64,000 nucleotides of DNA from Scilla litardierei (taxonomy: Eukaryota; Streptophyta; Magnoliopsida; Asparagales; Asparagaceae), in the NCBI GenBank assembly GCA_030789695.1, contig CM061132.1:165193442-165257441 (forward strand). Reading direction: 5' to 3'. Under the pieces are notes generated by a model. It was not told where the DNA came from. It saw only the letters and a list, made by a program, of their open reading frames with translations, and did not search any database. This document shows positions 9,039-20,484 of the stretch, in pieces; position 1 is the first letter of the stretch, and each line of letters begins with the position of its first letter. The position numbers were made by a program, and so were the translations under genes.

Positions 9039-11084
9039 ATGTATTTGAAAGAAGGATGCCATTTGTTACTGAAGGCTCGCAAGCCTTGCTTGCCGATGAC
9101 ACTTAACATGAATTTGCTCTCTGGTCCGTACGAAACACATGAACAGAACATACCGCCATTGAGAGAGATCGATGTCTGTATGCGACTAAGGCAGGAGAAG
9201 AACATCCCTGCAACCTTACATTATTTTAAGTCTGTCGCTGACTTGAAAGCTTTTAAGCACACTCCGCTTACTTACCGCACTATGATTGAGAAGCTCGCGA
9301 TGGCTGACGAGATGGATGCTGTGCAGTACATAATGCAACAGATGAAGGTGGATGGAATCCCTTGTACCGAAGACGTGATCATTGATGTCATAAAATCTTA
9401 TGCAAGATGCGGTTCTGCTGAACAAGCCCTTAAGACATTTTATCGGATTCAGGATCTAGGTTGTAGGCCGACGGTGAAGATTTACAACCATCTCTTGGAT
9501 GCATTGCTCAAGGAGAATAGGTTTAATATGATCCATCCGATTTATAGCAATATGAAGAAAGATGGGATGGAGCCGAATGTGTTCACTTACAATATACTCA
9601 TCAAAGCGCTGTGTCAGAATGATCGGATCGATGCTGCTCGTAAGCTTCTTCTGGAGATGGGAAGCAAGGGCCATACTCCTGATTCAGTGAGCTACACCAC
9701 GATAGTTTCAAGTCTTTGTCAGGCTGGGAAGTTGAAGGAAGCTAGTGAGCTTGTGATGAAAGTTATACCTACTGTCACAGTTTACAATGCTATGATAAAT
9801 GGCTTTTGTGGAGAATTGAGAATGAGAGAAGTGTTCAGTTTAGTGGATAAAATGGTGGATAAGGGAATAAGCCCCAATGTGATAACCTTCACAACCATAA
9901 TTAATGCATTATGCAACATAGGGGATTTAACGCTCTCTCTTGCCATTTTTTGTCAAATGCTTAGAAGAGGTTGTACTCCTAATATCCATACGTTTACTGC
10001 ATTGATGAAAGGATTTTTTCAGGAGAGTAGAGTACCTGAAGCTCTTGATGTTTGGGATAAAATGGCTCAAGAAGGTTGTATGGCAAATGTCATTGCATAT
10101 AATATTCTTCTCCATGGTCTTTGCTTGAACAGGAATATGAAGAAAGCCTTAGTCGTATTCGATGAAATGGAAGAAAACAATTTCCATCCAACTGTCACAA
10201 CCTATGGCACTCTTATTGACGGTTTCTCGAAAGAAGGAGACTTTGAAGGTGCCACATTGATGTGGAACAGGATGATGAGCAGTGGTTGTAAGCCTAATGT
10301 AATTGTATATACTTGCATGGTGAATCTCTTTTGTAGGAATTACATGTTTGATCATGCTCAGTGCCTTATAAATAACATGTTCTCTGAAAACTGTGCGCCA
10401 AACGCCATAACGTTTAACACATTAATCAAAGGGCTATGTGATTCTGGAAGAGTATATTGGGCCATGAACGTATTGCATGAGATGAGAAACTGTGGATGCT
10501 TACCAAACACTAGAACATACAATGAGCTGCTTGATGGCCTGTCTAGAGAAGGAAAATTTGAGGAAGTTGTCGAATTATTGAATGAGATGTTAGCAACTGG
10601 GATCGATTTGACTACAGTGACTTACAATACCATTATACATGGCTTTTGCCAGGCTGGTGCTGTCAATGAAGCTTTGCTCGTTTTAGGTAAAATGATAGTG
10701 AAGGGAATTCAACCTGATGCAATCACGTTTAACCTGACCATTCATGCTTATTGCAAGGCAGAAAAAGCCAGGAATGCCGCACATGTTTTAGGCAGGATGG
10801 CTAATGAAATAGGTTATCGGGATGTATTCACATATACTACTCTCATCTCTGGTCTCTCCGATCAGGATAGGTTGGAGGATGCCGTGGTTTACCTTCTAAA
10901 GATGATGTATGAAGGTATTGTCCCAAATGTTGCCACATGGAATGTTCTGGTGTATGGTGTTTTTAGGGAGATGAGTTGTCTGGTGGCAATTCAGTCGCTG
11001 ACTCATATATTGGGCGATAGAGAGGAACATATATATTCTGACATCAATTTTTGTATGCAAGATCAAGAAAGTCTTTGGGGTTGA
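9039..11084 (+). CDS. P-class pentatricopeptide repeat (PPR) protein, 681 aa
   Basis: PPR proteins bind organellar RNA one base per repeat and act in processing, stability or translation of mitochondrial or plastid transcripts. The 35-residue motif (VTYNTLIDGLCK...EMxxxGxxPN) runs almost without gaps from about residue 75 to 660, about 16 repeats. Examples are VFTYNILIKALCQ, VITFTTIINALCN and VTTYGTLIDGF. All are of the P type, with no E or DYW extension, so RNA editing is not expected. Residues 1-70 precede the repeats and could hold an organelle targeting signal, but it is not strongly predicted by eye. A shortened repeat lies near residue 245 (VMKVIP). The start follows the predicted intron acceptor. 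It ends with TGA at 11082-11084. Similarity to Arabidopsis At3g48810-type proteins is from memory. The uninterrupted frame suggests a working gene. Confidence 0.93.
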   Translation: MYLKEGCHLLLKARKPCLPMTLNMNLLSGPYETHEQNIPPLREIDVCMRLRQEKNIPATLHYFKSVADLKAFKHTPLTYRTMIEKLAMADEMDAVQYIMQQMKVDGIPCTEDVIIDVIKSYARCGSAEQALKTFYRIQDLGCRPTVKIYNHLLDALLKENRFNMIHPIYSNMKKDGMEPNVFTYNILIKALCQNDRIDAARKLLLEMGSKGHTPDSVSYTTIVSSLCQAGKLKEASELVMKVIPTVTVYNAMINGFCGELRMREVFSLVDKMVDKGISPNVITFTTIINALCNIGDLTLSLAIFCQMLRRGCTPNIHTFTALMKGFFQESRVPEALDVWDKMAQEGCMANVIAYNILLHGLCLNRNMKKALVVFDEMEENNFHPTVTTYGTLIDGFSKEGDFEGATLMWNRMMSSGCKPNVIVYTCMVNLFCRNYMFDHAQCLINNMFSENCAPNAITFNTLIKGLCDSGRVYWAMNVLHEMRNCGCLPNTRTYNELLDGLSREGKFEEVVELLNEMLATGIDLTTVTYNTIIHGFCQAGAVNEALLVLGKMIVKGIQPDAITFNLTIHAYCKAEKARNAAHVLGRMANEIGYRDVFTYTTLISGLSDQDRLEDAVVYLLKMMYEGIVPNVATWNVLVYGVFREMSCLVAIQSLTHILGDREEHIYSDINFCMQDQESLWG

Positions 11085-11956
11085 TACTCAACATACATAT
11101 GACTTCTCTTTTAACTTGAATATTAATCATGTGTCAGTCTGCACGATTTCTGTTTCATCTGCAAATTAGATGAAACTTCTGCTGGCTCTCCTTAATGGTA
11201 AATGCTAATGCCGGAAAGATCAGTTTAGCTTGGTTGGCAAGGAAATGTTCGATCTCATGCCGTGCCATCTTATCATGATGGATGAATCATTCAGAGGAAG
11301 GGCTGGAACGATAATCAGGTACATAGATTTATTATGTCTTTTCTAGTCTTGTTGAGATTTTTTTCCTTAAATATATTTACCCTTAAATATAAGGATAAAA
11401 TGATTGCTATTTTCATGTTATTATGACTAGACAACTAATATTGGATTTTCTTTGTAATTGAGGGGATTTATTCTTTGGAAGTACACCTTGAAACCTTCTT
11501 CCTTAACTGTAGTGTTTTATTACTAATTTGTTATAACAAATGAAAGTATTTGGTTGGTGTAAGGAGCATCTAGTATGCATGGAGAAACTTGATGTGTTGC
11601 GTGTATTTTTATTTATGTAGGCATGTCAATGTACACACATGAATCTTTATAAACACATGCTACATTTTGGTAAAAATCTGTATATGTAGATGATGATGCT
11701 GGGAGTGTTGGTGATGATCACTTACGTCTCATCTACATTTTGATTGGACTTTTTGCTGTTGGAGCTGATTTTGTGCTTGCCATTGATTTACCATGTTTTC
11801 ATGCAAGAATATTTGCGTCTGTGTCTAATAGGTGTTTTTCATAGGAGTTTAGTTTCTGCTATCCTGCATAAGCAAAGAACTCCTTGCAAACATGTTTACA
11901 ATAAATAATGAAACAATGAAACCTCATATGTCTAAAAATTTACCACAAAATGGTAA
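11085..11956. other. PPR 3' flank, no gene seen
   Basis: AT-rich. It probably includes the PPR 3'UTR; TCAGGTACAT at about 11315 could be a splice donor in the 3'UTR. No open frame of note and no repeat structure is recognised. Confidence 0.4.
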
Positions 11957-12497
11957 GTGTTGGCCTAGTTAGCCCACTAACTAGGTCACATTTTTAATTT
12001 TGATGATGACAAACAAGTCACATGCTACTAACATGTTTGTTGAGTGACTTTCAGATCAAAACAAGACCACATTGACCAAAAGTCAATTTCATAATTTCCA
12101 CAACGTTCAACTTGTCCTAAAGATGCTCAAAGATCTTTGTCCATGGCCAAAGCACATCATACTAATTCTCCATGAATTATAACATCAAAATCATGGCCAA
12201 AAATCAAGTAAAAAATGAAGGGGCAGTTTGGTAATTATACCTTGGTCAAACATCTTCTACAAAGTCAAAGAAAGAAGGAGAAGCTAATTTGAGCAAAGAC
12301 TTAGTCAAACTTATCTAGAAAGTCAAAGCATGAAGGAGGATGAGTTCATGAAGGATTGCATATTGGGGTGACTACTAGAGTAGTCCTAGTGCAAGTGGGA
12401 TTCAAAGAGTTAATGTGCACAAACAAGTGCAGTTGGTTACTAGAGTTATTGTGCACATCAAACACAAGGAAGTCTAGAACTACTATGACTTGGTGCT
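11957..12497 (+). repeat. 5' part of an LTR from a different retrotransposon
   Basis: It starts TGTTGGCCTAGTTAGCCCAC and has TTTTGATGATGACAAACAAGT shortly after. This opening is common in long LTRs of copia elements. It runs up to the first base of the Athila/Tat-like LTR at 12498 and does not resume anywhere I can see. No partner LTR is in the window. Confidence 0.45.
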
Positions 12498-14325
12498 TGA
12501 TCGGTCCATATTTTACACCTTTTTTCTGCATATTTGCATGCCATTTCGATTTCTCATATTGCGATTTTCATGGTTATTCGACGATATTACGTTACTTTTC
12601 ACTATTTGTCATTTTCGTCTGATTTCAGGAAATATAGAGCAATCGGGAGCAAAAATAAGCTTAAGGGACTTGCACGCGTACCGAAGCATCGCTCATGGCC
12701 TTATTGAGGAGCTAATGGCTATTGATGAGCTAATGGCGCTTGACGATGAGCGGGAGAAGAAGGAGATGGATAGAATCGACGAAGAAGCAAGGAGAAGAAG
12801 AGTTAACTTCAGAGACAGGCCACTCGGCCGAGTAACACATCCCACCCGACCGAGTGAATAAATGTACTCGGCCGAGTACAACTGTTACGAAGAGACCTTG
12901 TGCTACAATGCACTCGGCCGAGTGGTGAATTCCACTCAGCCGAGTCGAGAACTCCACTCGACCGAGTGAGTCAGAATTTCTGAAGGAAGTCAAGGCAAAC
13001 TCTCTGGAATTTTGGGAGAACAGCAGAAGACCCTACTTGGCCGAATGAGCTTTCCACTCTGCCAAATGACCAGTTTTTGACAGTTTTTGATAGAGTGCTG
13101 TTTTTTGGAGTTTCTGCAGGAATTCTCACTCAGCCGAGTGAGCTTTCCACTCGGCCGAGTCGCTGCTGGCCCATAACTTAAGTTACATGCAGATCTGATT
13201 TTGGGCGCGGGTTTCGGAGGTGTTTTATGGGGGGTTGCTAGGGTTTTGAGGGGGCTATATAAGAGTTTGTAGCCGTCATTAGAGGGGAGTTCCATTATGT
13301 TTTCTTAGGGATTATTTCAGAGGTTAGGTCATGCCCTAGGCCCCCTCTTGGATCTAAAAGCTTGTATTGGGATTGAAGTTCTTCATCAAAACTAAGTATC
13401 TTTGTTCTTATTATTTGAATCTTTGATTTGATATCTTTATATATGCAAGCAATGTTTTTATCGATTTCTCTATCGTTATTGCTGTACTTGAGTAGATTCG
13501 CTGTTCTAGGGCAAATGGATGAACCCTATGGATCTAATTTCAGATTTGTGATGAATTAATCTCTTTGTTGCTGGAATTGCTAAAGGGGTTAGGTTGTGAT
13601 TGATTTATTACGGATAGCTAGGAATTTCTATCGACTTGGGGTTTGCAAGAGATTGGATTCCGATCGATGGGAAGGCCTAGATATTCGATTTAGGTTTATA
13701 ATCGAGATTGACTAGACTTGGTTTGCAAGAGATTGGACCAAATCTAGAATTTTTATTATAAATCTATACCCGTATTCGTTTCCAAGAGATTGGACGAATA
13801 CGAACTATCACAACCCAGATCGCAACTCGAGTTTGCACGAGAGTGGGCTCGAGGTGCGATTGGACGATGATGTCGATCTTCATGCTAGTGGCTTAGGTTA
13901 GGGTTTGCACGAGAGTGGGCCCTAACCTAGGTTGCTATAGACCGGTAATAACGCCAGAGCGTGGGCTTGGTTCTCTATTCAGTTACGCCTAGTTCACCTC
14001 AACACAAGTCTAGTAATATTGAGATTCACTATTCACAATGATGCATGATAATCCGTAGTGGGGATTCCTTAGCCCTAAAAGATTTTATTATATTAAATTC
14101 GAATCGATATTTATCCAACTTCTTTGTCATCGACACCGACATCCATCACCATTTCTATTACATCATACCATAACCATCTCCACCAATAAAACCTTCGTAG
14201 TCAAACCAACCTAGGATAGATTGGAGCCAACACCACCTCCTCGTGTTCGATACCCGCTCGTCACTTCACCGTGCGCTTGCGGTAAAACTACAATCGTTTT
14301 CCGGGTGTATATCCGGGGCCGATCA
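12498..14325 (+). repeat. 5' LTR of the Athila/Tat-like element
   Basis: 1828 bp with near-perfect 10 bp inverted ends. It contains a palindrome cluster (12818-13165), a TATATAAGAG signal near 13255 that may be the promoter, and a segment (13550-13930) where phrases such as GTTTGCAAGAGATTGGA and GTTTGCACGAGAGTGGGC recur. Confidence 0.72.
12818..13165. repeat. Cluster of about ten ACTCGGCCGAGT palindromes in the LTR
   Basis: The 12 bp palindrome ACTCGGCCGAGT or a one- to three-base variant occurs about ten times in 350 bp, at uneven spacing of 15-90 bp. It lies in the U3 part of the LTR, upstream of the TATA-like signal. Several copies are followed by GAG or GAATTCCACT. Confidence 0.8.
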
Positions 14326-14331
14326 AGTTTT

Positions 14332-14347
14332 TGGCGCCGTTGCCGGG
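14332..14347 (+). other. Primer binding site, Athila/Tat type
   Basis: TGGCGCCGTTGCCGGG. Known plant Athila/Tat elements use this tRNA-complementary site directly after the 5' LTR. Confidence 0.8.
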
Positions 14348-14543
14348 TAGGTGTTTCCCGTTGGGTGCCAATTTGTCACAATTAGGTTGATTAGATTACG
14401 TTAAAAAACAAAAAAAACAAAAAAAAACAGAGAGATATTTTCCCCCACCACCTGCTATTATTATTATCTTTTATCTCTCTTTGTACCACTGACGTCTTTT
14501 TCAGGTTGTTTACTTTGCTTGATCAGGTACAGTTATTGCAGCG

Positions 14544-14698
14544 ATGGTGCTTCCAAATAATATGCGGCCGGGTTCTATACAATTCTACATATATCTCGCT
14601 ACATTCTGTCAGGCTGATGGAGAGTCTTTCAGGGAAGCCTTTGTGCCGGTTCGAAAAAATGTTAGGAATGTTCCAGGCCGAGTCAGACTATGTGTGGG
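14544..14698 (+). pseudogene. N-terminal gag piece of the Athila/Tat-like element, interrupted
   Basis: The frame from 14544 reads IQFYIYLATFCQADGESFREAF and continues to the nested insertion. It resumes after the insertion at 20327 as WDGSQLFNIFARGLKGPSR...LELAVTLEQMIDDA and stops at 20462. The layout matches the gag region of Athila/Tat elements (a long helix with GESFREAF, then the ...F-NGL- and ...DDA blocks), but the similarity is weak. Insertion of the Reina-like element cut the frame. Confidence 0.45.
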
Positions 14699-15101
14699 TG
14701 ATACGAATCGCTTGCCGTTTGGATCAAATCAGTGAATAAATGATTAAAACAACGATTTAAAGGTGGAAAAATGTAAAATAGTGGAAAAACAATGAGAAAG
14801 CAATGAACTTGATAAGGATTCTTCGAGACGAATCAATCTCCCAGCTTTTATTGAACGCCTAAAAGCCTAAACAGCATCAAGATGATAACTAGATTGTTCA
14901 GAGACAAATCAAGCATAAGCCCTCCCTAATGACGGCTAGACCTAAATATAAGAAAAGGGGATTTACTAATTTGGTCTGGAAAGACCAAAATACACCTGAA
15001 ATGACTAATTCCCGCCCCCACGTCTCCTCCTGCGGAAGTACGTGATCGTGGGCTCCGCTCTAGCCGCTCCCCCCGCGTGTGGGCTTGGTGCGTCCGCATC
15101 A
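14699..15101 (-). repeat. 3' LTR of the Reina-like element
   Basis: 403 bp. On the plus strand it starts TGATACGAATCG and ends GTCCGCATCA. Next to it, the plus-strand ATACCCCCCTAAAAG (15102-15116) is the complement of the polypurine tract. Confidence 0.93.
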
Positions 15102-17970
15102 ATACCCCCCTAAAAGAGCCACCTTGTCCTCAAGGTGGAAGTCCGGGAATTGCTCCTGTATCACGTCAAAGGCCTCCCACGTCGCATCACAGTCCGGTAG
15201 GCCCGCCCAATAGATCAGTACCTCCTTGCGCCGCCTTGGGCCCTGTCGAATCGCCCTCACATCCATGGGCTCGAGTAGTACCTCCATGTCCTCCGTCAAG
15301 GAAGGAGGCAAAATGGGACGAAACCGCCTGATCCCCAATCGCCCTCCTCAGCTGTGACACGTGGAACACTGGGTGTATCATCGAAGAAGGTGGCAGCTCC
15401 AACTTGTACGCCACCGAGCCAATTTTGGCCACCACCTTGTAGGGACCGAAATATTTAGCTGACAGCTTCTCGTTCTGCCTCCTTGCCAAAGATTTCTGTC
15501 GGTACGGACGCAGCTTGAGATACACCATATCGCCCACCTGAAAGTTGACATCACGTCGATGCCCATCAGCCTTGGTCTTCATGACCTGTTGAGCCCTCAA
15601 TAGATGCTTCCGCAGCTCCTCTAGCAAGCCATCCTTGTCCCACATGTACTCCTCCACCTTGGACACTGGAGTCTGCTTGTCACCAAAACGGAGCAAAGGC
15701 GGTGGATCTCTTCCGTATAGCACTCTGAAAGGCGTCGTCCCAGCTGCAGAGTGGTACGAGGTGTTGTACCAGTACTCCGCCCAAGCCAACCACCTATGCC
15801 ACTGACGAGGTGTCTCTGAGGCGAAGCACCGCAAGTAAGTCTCTATGCTGCGGTTGACAACCTCTGTCTGGCCGTCGGTCTGGGGGTGGTAGGCTGTACT
15901 CCTCTTCAGGACCGTACCCTACACCTTGAATAGCTCCCGCCAGAAGCCACTCATAAAAACCTGGTCCCTGTCGGACACTATGGAAGCATGCACTCCATGT
16001 AACAGTATCACCTCTCTCGTGAAAGTCGTAGCCACCGACAATACAGTGTAAGGGTGCTTCAACGGAATGAAGTGCGCGTACCTACTCAGGCGGTCCACCA
16101 CCACAAATATCACAGTGTAGCCCTCTGACCGGGGTAATCCATCGATGAAGTCCATCGTCATCTCCTCCCAGACCCTCTCGGGCAACGCCAGTGGCTGTAA
16201 CAGGCCTGCTGGGGCCATGGCCATGTACTTGTGACGTTGGCACACGTCACAAGCTGCGACTAAACGCGCGATCCTCCTCCGCATCCAAGGCCAATATAGC
16301 TCTCTGGCCATCCTCTGATAGGTCTGCTGTACCCCTGAATGGCCACCAGTCACCGAACTGTGGAACTCCTGAAAAAGGACCGGTATGAACTCTGAGCTCA
16401 GTGGTATCACCATCTTCCCCTGGTACAGCAATCTGCTCCCTGCTAACGAGTACCCAGCCGTCCCCTCCTCGCCATTCTGTAGTCTCTCCCGGAGCTGCCT
16501 CAACTCCGCATCTGCGTCTGCCTCCTGTAGCATCGTCTCCCAGTCCAACCACATAGGCCGCGACAGCGCCCTCAAATCGATGCTCTCCTCCCGTCGTGAC
16601 AAGGCATCAGCAGCCTTGTTCTCCAATCCGGGCCTGTACTCGATATCAAACCGGTACCCCACCAGCTTAGACAACCAATGCTGATGCTCCTCTGTGACGA
16701 GTCTCTGCTCCAGTAGGTACTTGAGGCTCCTCTGGTCCGTGCGGACCACGAACTCCCTCCCCAACAGGTATGGCCGCCACTTCTGCACCGAGAAAACTAT
16801 GGCCATCAGCTCTCGCTCATAGACGGATTTCAGTCGTGCTCTAGCGGTCAGCACCTGACTGAAATAGGCGATGGGCCTACCCTCTTGCATAAGCACCGCC
16901 CCTAGCCCGTACCCCGAGGCGTCAGTCTCCACCACGAACGATATGCTGAAATCCGGCAAGGCTAGGACCGGCGCCGTTGTCATAGCCACCTTCAAGGCTT
17001 CAAACGCCTTGGTGGCCTCCTCCCCCCACTTGAAACCGACCTTCTTCAATTGCTCGGTGAAAGGCCAAGCAATCGTGCTGTAGCCCTTGACGAACTTCCT
17101 GTAGTAGCCCGTTAGCCCCAAAAAGCCCCTCAAAGCTCGTAGTGTAGTAGGCAGCGGCCAATCTAACATAGCTGCTATCTTCGACCTATCGGCCGCCACC
17201 CCCTCTGCCGATACTACATGGCCCAAGTACTCAATCCGCAGTTGCCCGAAACTGCACTTCTTCCTGTTGGCGAAGAGCTGGTTCGCCAACAGCTCCTGGA
17301 ATACCACCTCCAAATGGCCCATGTGCCCATCCATATCCCGGCTGTAGACCAGGATGTCGTCAAAAAATACAAGTATGAACCGCCGTAAGTAAGGCTGGAA
17401 CACCTTGTTCATGAGGGCCTGGAACGTCGACGGAGCATTCGTCAAGCCAAAAGGCACGAAGAGAAACTCGTAATGCCCCTCATGGGTCCGAAAAGCGGTC
17501 TTCGGCACATCTTCTGGCCGCATCAGTATCTGTTGGTACCCCGCTCTCAAGTCGATCTTCGAAAAGATCGCTGCCCCATGTAGCTCGTCTAACAGCTCGT
17601 CAATTACCGGAATAGGGAACTTGTCTGCGACAGTCTCTCTATTCAGCGCCCGGTAATTGACGCAGAATCTCCAACTCCCGTCCTTTTACTTCACCAACAG
17701 CACTGGTGACGAAAAAGAACTCACACTGGGCTGTATTACCACCGCTTGCAGCATCTCCCGCACCATCCGCTCTATCTCATCCTTCTGCGAATACGGGTAT
17801 CTGTTTGGCCGCACGCTGACTGGAGCCCAATCCCCCCGTAGCACGATCGCATGCTCGTGTCCCCTCTGCGGAGGCAGCCCCCGTGGGCTCTGAAACACCT
17901 CCTGGTATTGCTCCAGTACCGGCTCCACCTCCTCTGCGGTCTCTGTCTGCTGCTCCTCCTCAGTCGACAA
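15099..17970 (-). pseudogene. Reina-like pol: RT, RNase H, integrase, chromodomain
   Basis: Pol copies RNA to DNA and integrates it. From 17970 leftwards: the RT N-terminal part ends at an in-frame TAA (17686-17688) in a VKxKDG motif. The next frame has FVPFGLTNAPSTFQ and the catalytic FFDD (about 17360). RNase H follows (VVETDASGYGLGAVLMQ), then the integrase zinc domain (HSGV...CDVCQRH). The integrase core has DFIDGLP, then VSDRD, then Glu in AYHPQTDGQTEVVNR. A TAG at 15919-15921 falls between the last two. A frameshift near 15335 precedes the chromodomain (LIYWAGLPDCDATWE), which in this group targets heterochromatin. Everything needed is present, but it is broken at three or more sites. 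Confidence 0.9.
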
Positions 17971-17976
17971 CCCCTG

Positions 17977-19324
17977 TCACTCCACCAGGAACCCCTCACC
18001 CTCATCCCGCAACGTCCTAGTGATGGCCTTGAAGGCCACCACCGAAAAACAGAGTGTAGGGTCTCCGGTCAGCACCACCGTCCGCTCGCCGTCCTGGAAC
18101 TCCATCCGCAGAAGCTTCCAGTTCACCTTCATCTCCCCCAACTTCTTCAACCACTGTACCCCCAAAATGACATCCACATTCCCCAACTCCAGCGGCAAAA
18201 AGTCCTCCACTATCTGTATGCCCTGCAGCATCAGGCACACCCCTTTGCAGAGCCCCTTGCTCTCCTCCATCTTCCCCGTCTCCAGCAACACTGTGAATCT
18301 CTCCAACGTGCTCAGCTCCAGCCCATGACGCTCTACCAACTTCCTTGAAATGAAGTTGTGAGTCGTCCCACTGTCAATAAATACGGTCACCGCCTGCTCT
18401 GCCAACGTCCCTGATAACTTCATGGTATGATTCGGAGTGAATTCTACCACAGAGTTCAGGGAGACCTCCGTTACGTCCATGTGCACATGCACCTCATCCT
18501 CGACCGTCAGCTCTGGCTCCACTACCTCCTCCTCATAGTCCTCGTCGGGGACGATCACGATCTGCAGCAACTTGCTCGCACATCGGTGACCGGGGCTGAA
18601 CTTCTCATCGCATCGGAAGCATAATCCTGCTGCACGCCTCGCCCGCATGTCTGCTTCCGTCAGCCGTCTGCCGGGTACCACTCCTGGTCGGACCTCTCCT
18701 CTAGGCTCCGCTGGTGCTCCTGCTGCTGGGCGTGGAGGGACCGGTGCTGCCAGACTGCGCTGCCCCTGAGTACCCCAAGTCCCCCTCAGGCGCCTCTCCT
18801 CAGTATGCTTCTCTTCCGCCATATGGGCCAGGCGAAGGACATCCTCCAAGTCGTTGGGCCTCTGCATCCGAAGCTCCGCCCTTCATAAAACTCCCAATCA
18901 ACACCTGATCGGGCACCCCCCGTAGCCTGCTGGCCAACATCTCGAACCTCTCCACGAAGTCTCGAACTGTCCCATCCTCCCGCAGTGCTGAAAGCTGATC
19001 ATAGAAGTCCCCTCCTGACTTCTCCTGGAACCTATCGAGGAGGTATGAAGAAAGCTCCTCCCAAGTACGAAAGGGGGAGCGGGCTGTCTTCCATCTGTAC
19101 CAGGCTAGGGCCTTGCCCTCAAAGTAGATCCTAATAGCCCGCAGGACCTCCTCCTCTGTGAGCTGCATCACCTGGAAGTATCGCTCTGCTCTGTAGACCC
19201 AGCCGTCAGGATCGGTACCATCAAACGTCGGCATCTTCAGCTTTTTCAGCCGACGATCCGCGTTTATGTCTCCATACTGTCCTCCATACCCCCCACGGCC
19301 GCCTCCAAGCACCATCACGCCCAC
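17977..19324 (-). pseudogene. Reina-like gag and protease, frameshifted
   Basis: The gag capsid part (19324 to about 18890) carries the FDGTDPDGWVYRAERYF and WYRWKTARSPFRTWEELSS phrases of chromovirus gag. A frame change near 18885 leads into a second frame. This holds the zinc knuckle (LCFRCDEKFSPGHRC, about 18630-18590) and the protease active site DSGTTHNFIS (about 18390), then LGVQWLKKLG. It ends at a TGA (17977-17979) before RT. A further shift near 19320 separates the upstream Gly-rich N-terminus. The protease Asp is intact, unlike that of the copia element at 1843. Confidence 0.88.
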
Positions 19325-19918
19325 TGTCCCCCTCCGGGACCTCCGTCGCCTCCCTCGTACAGCTCATCAGGCCATTGAGGTTTCTCTATATCCCCCTCAG
19401 GGATGTAGTTCCCCAAACACTCCAGTGGTCGTGGTGGCTGCGCAAAAATGGGCTCTCTAGCCCCTCAGTGTTGCTGAACGGGCGCTGTCCGGCCCTCCAG
19501 ATGGCCCCCTGGGCCCCAGCCTCCAACTAGCCCATTTGCTAGAGATCCAGCCCATACTAGGCATCTAACAATAGCCTTGCTATGGTCCCAGCCCATACTA
19601 GGCCCATAACACTAGGCTCACACCCCATTTGTTAAGTATTATTGAGCATCCAACCCAAAACCAATTGGTATTAGATGGAGAGGCCCCTTCATACTTAAGC
19701 TAATTATTTTTCTTTCTTTTTTCCGATGTGGGACTATGGGCTCTTCACATACCACCACGCTTCCGACAACCGCCGTCCTCGGCGGCCCACTCTGGGGTGC
19801 CCACTCTAAGTGGCCTACTCTAGCCATTGCTAGGTTGCCCCCTCTTAGGTCGCACCTTCCCCAGGTCGTCCCTTCCGTCAGGTGGGTCGTAGGCATGGGG
19901 CTAGCTCTGATACCGATT

Positions 19919-20321
19919 TGATACGAATCGCTTGCCGTTTGGATCAAATCAGCGAATAAATGATTAAAACAGCGATTTAAAGGTGGAAAAATGTAAAATA
20001 GTGGAAAAACAATGAGAAAGCAATGAACTTGATAAGGATTCTTCGAGACGAATCAATCTCCCAGCTTTTATTGAACGCCTAAAAGCCTAAACATCATCAA
20101 AATGATAACTAGATTGTTCAGAGACAAATCAAGCATAAGCCCTCCCTAATGACGGCTAGACCTAAATATAAGAAAAGAGGATTTACTAATTTGGTCTGGA
20201 AAGACCAAAATACCCCTGAAATGACTAATTCCTGCCCCCACGTCTCCTCCTGCGGAAGTACGTGATCATGGGCTCCGCTCTAGCCGCTCCCCCCGCGTGT
20301 GGGCTTGGTGCGTCCGCATCA
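19919..20321 (-). repeat. 5' LTR of the Reina-like element
   Basis: 403 bp partner of 14699-15101 with 8 substitutions by eye and no indel. The stretch 19470-19918 between LTR and gag is a GC-rich leader. Confidence 0.93.
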
Positions 20322-20484
20322 GTGGGATGGTTCTCAGCTATTCAATATCTTCGCTAGAGGGCTAAAGGGACCATCACGAGAGTTTATGAGGATGATGCAA
20401 GTGGAAAAGTTTAGTGATCTGGAGTTGGCAGTAACCTTGGAGCAAATGATAGATGATGCTTGATCTACCGGTTCGCTAACCGTT

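Larger units (their letters stand above)
14699..20321 (-). mobile_element. Reina-like chromovirus (Ty3/gypsy), complete, defective, nested
   Basis: A 5.6 kb element on the minus strand with 403 bp LTRs at both ends and the target duplication GTGGG (14694-14698 and 20322-20326). Reading leftwards from 20321 come the 5' LTR, an initiator-Met primer site (CGGTATCAGAGC, complement at 19906-19917), gag, zinc knuckle, protease, RT, RNase H, integrase and chromodomain, polypurine tract and 3' LTR. The small size, short LTRs and chromodomain fit the Reina lineage. The LTRs differ at about 8 of 403 sites. Several stops and frameshifts in gag-pol show that it is dead. Confidence 0.93.

Noticed and set aside
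17851..18348. 165-codon plus-strand frame
   Set aside because: Antisense to the chromovirus protease/RT coding region, and Leu/His/Gln-rich as expected for a shadow.
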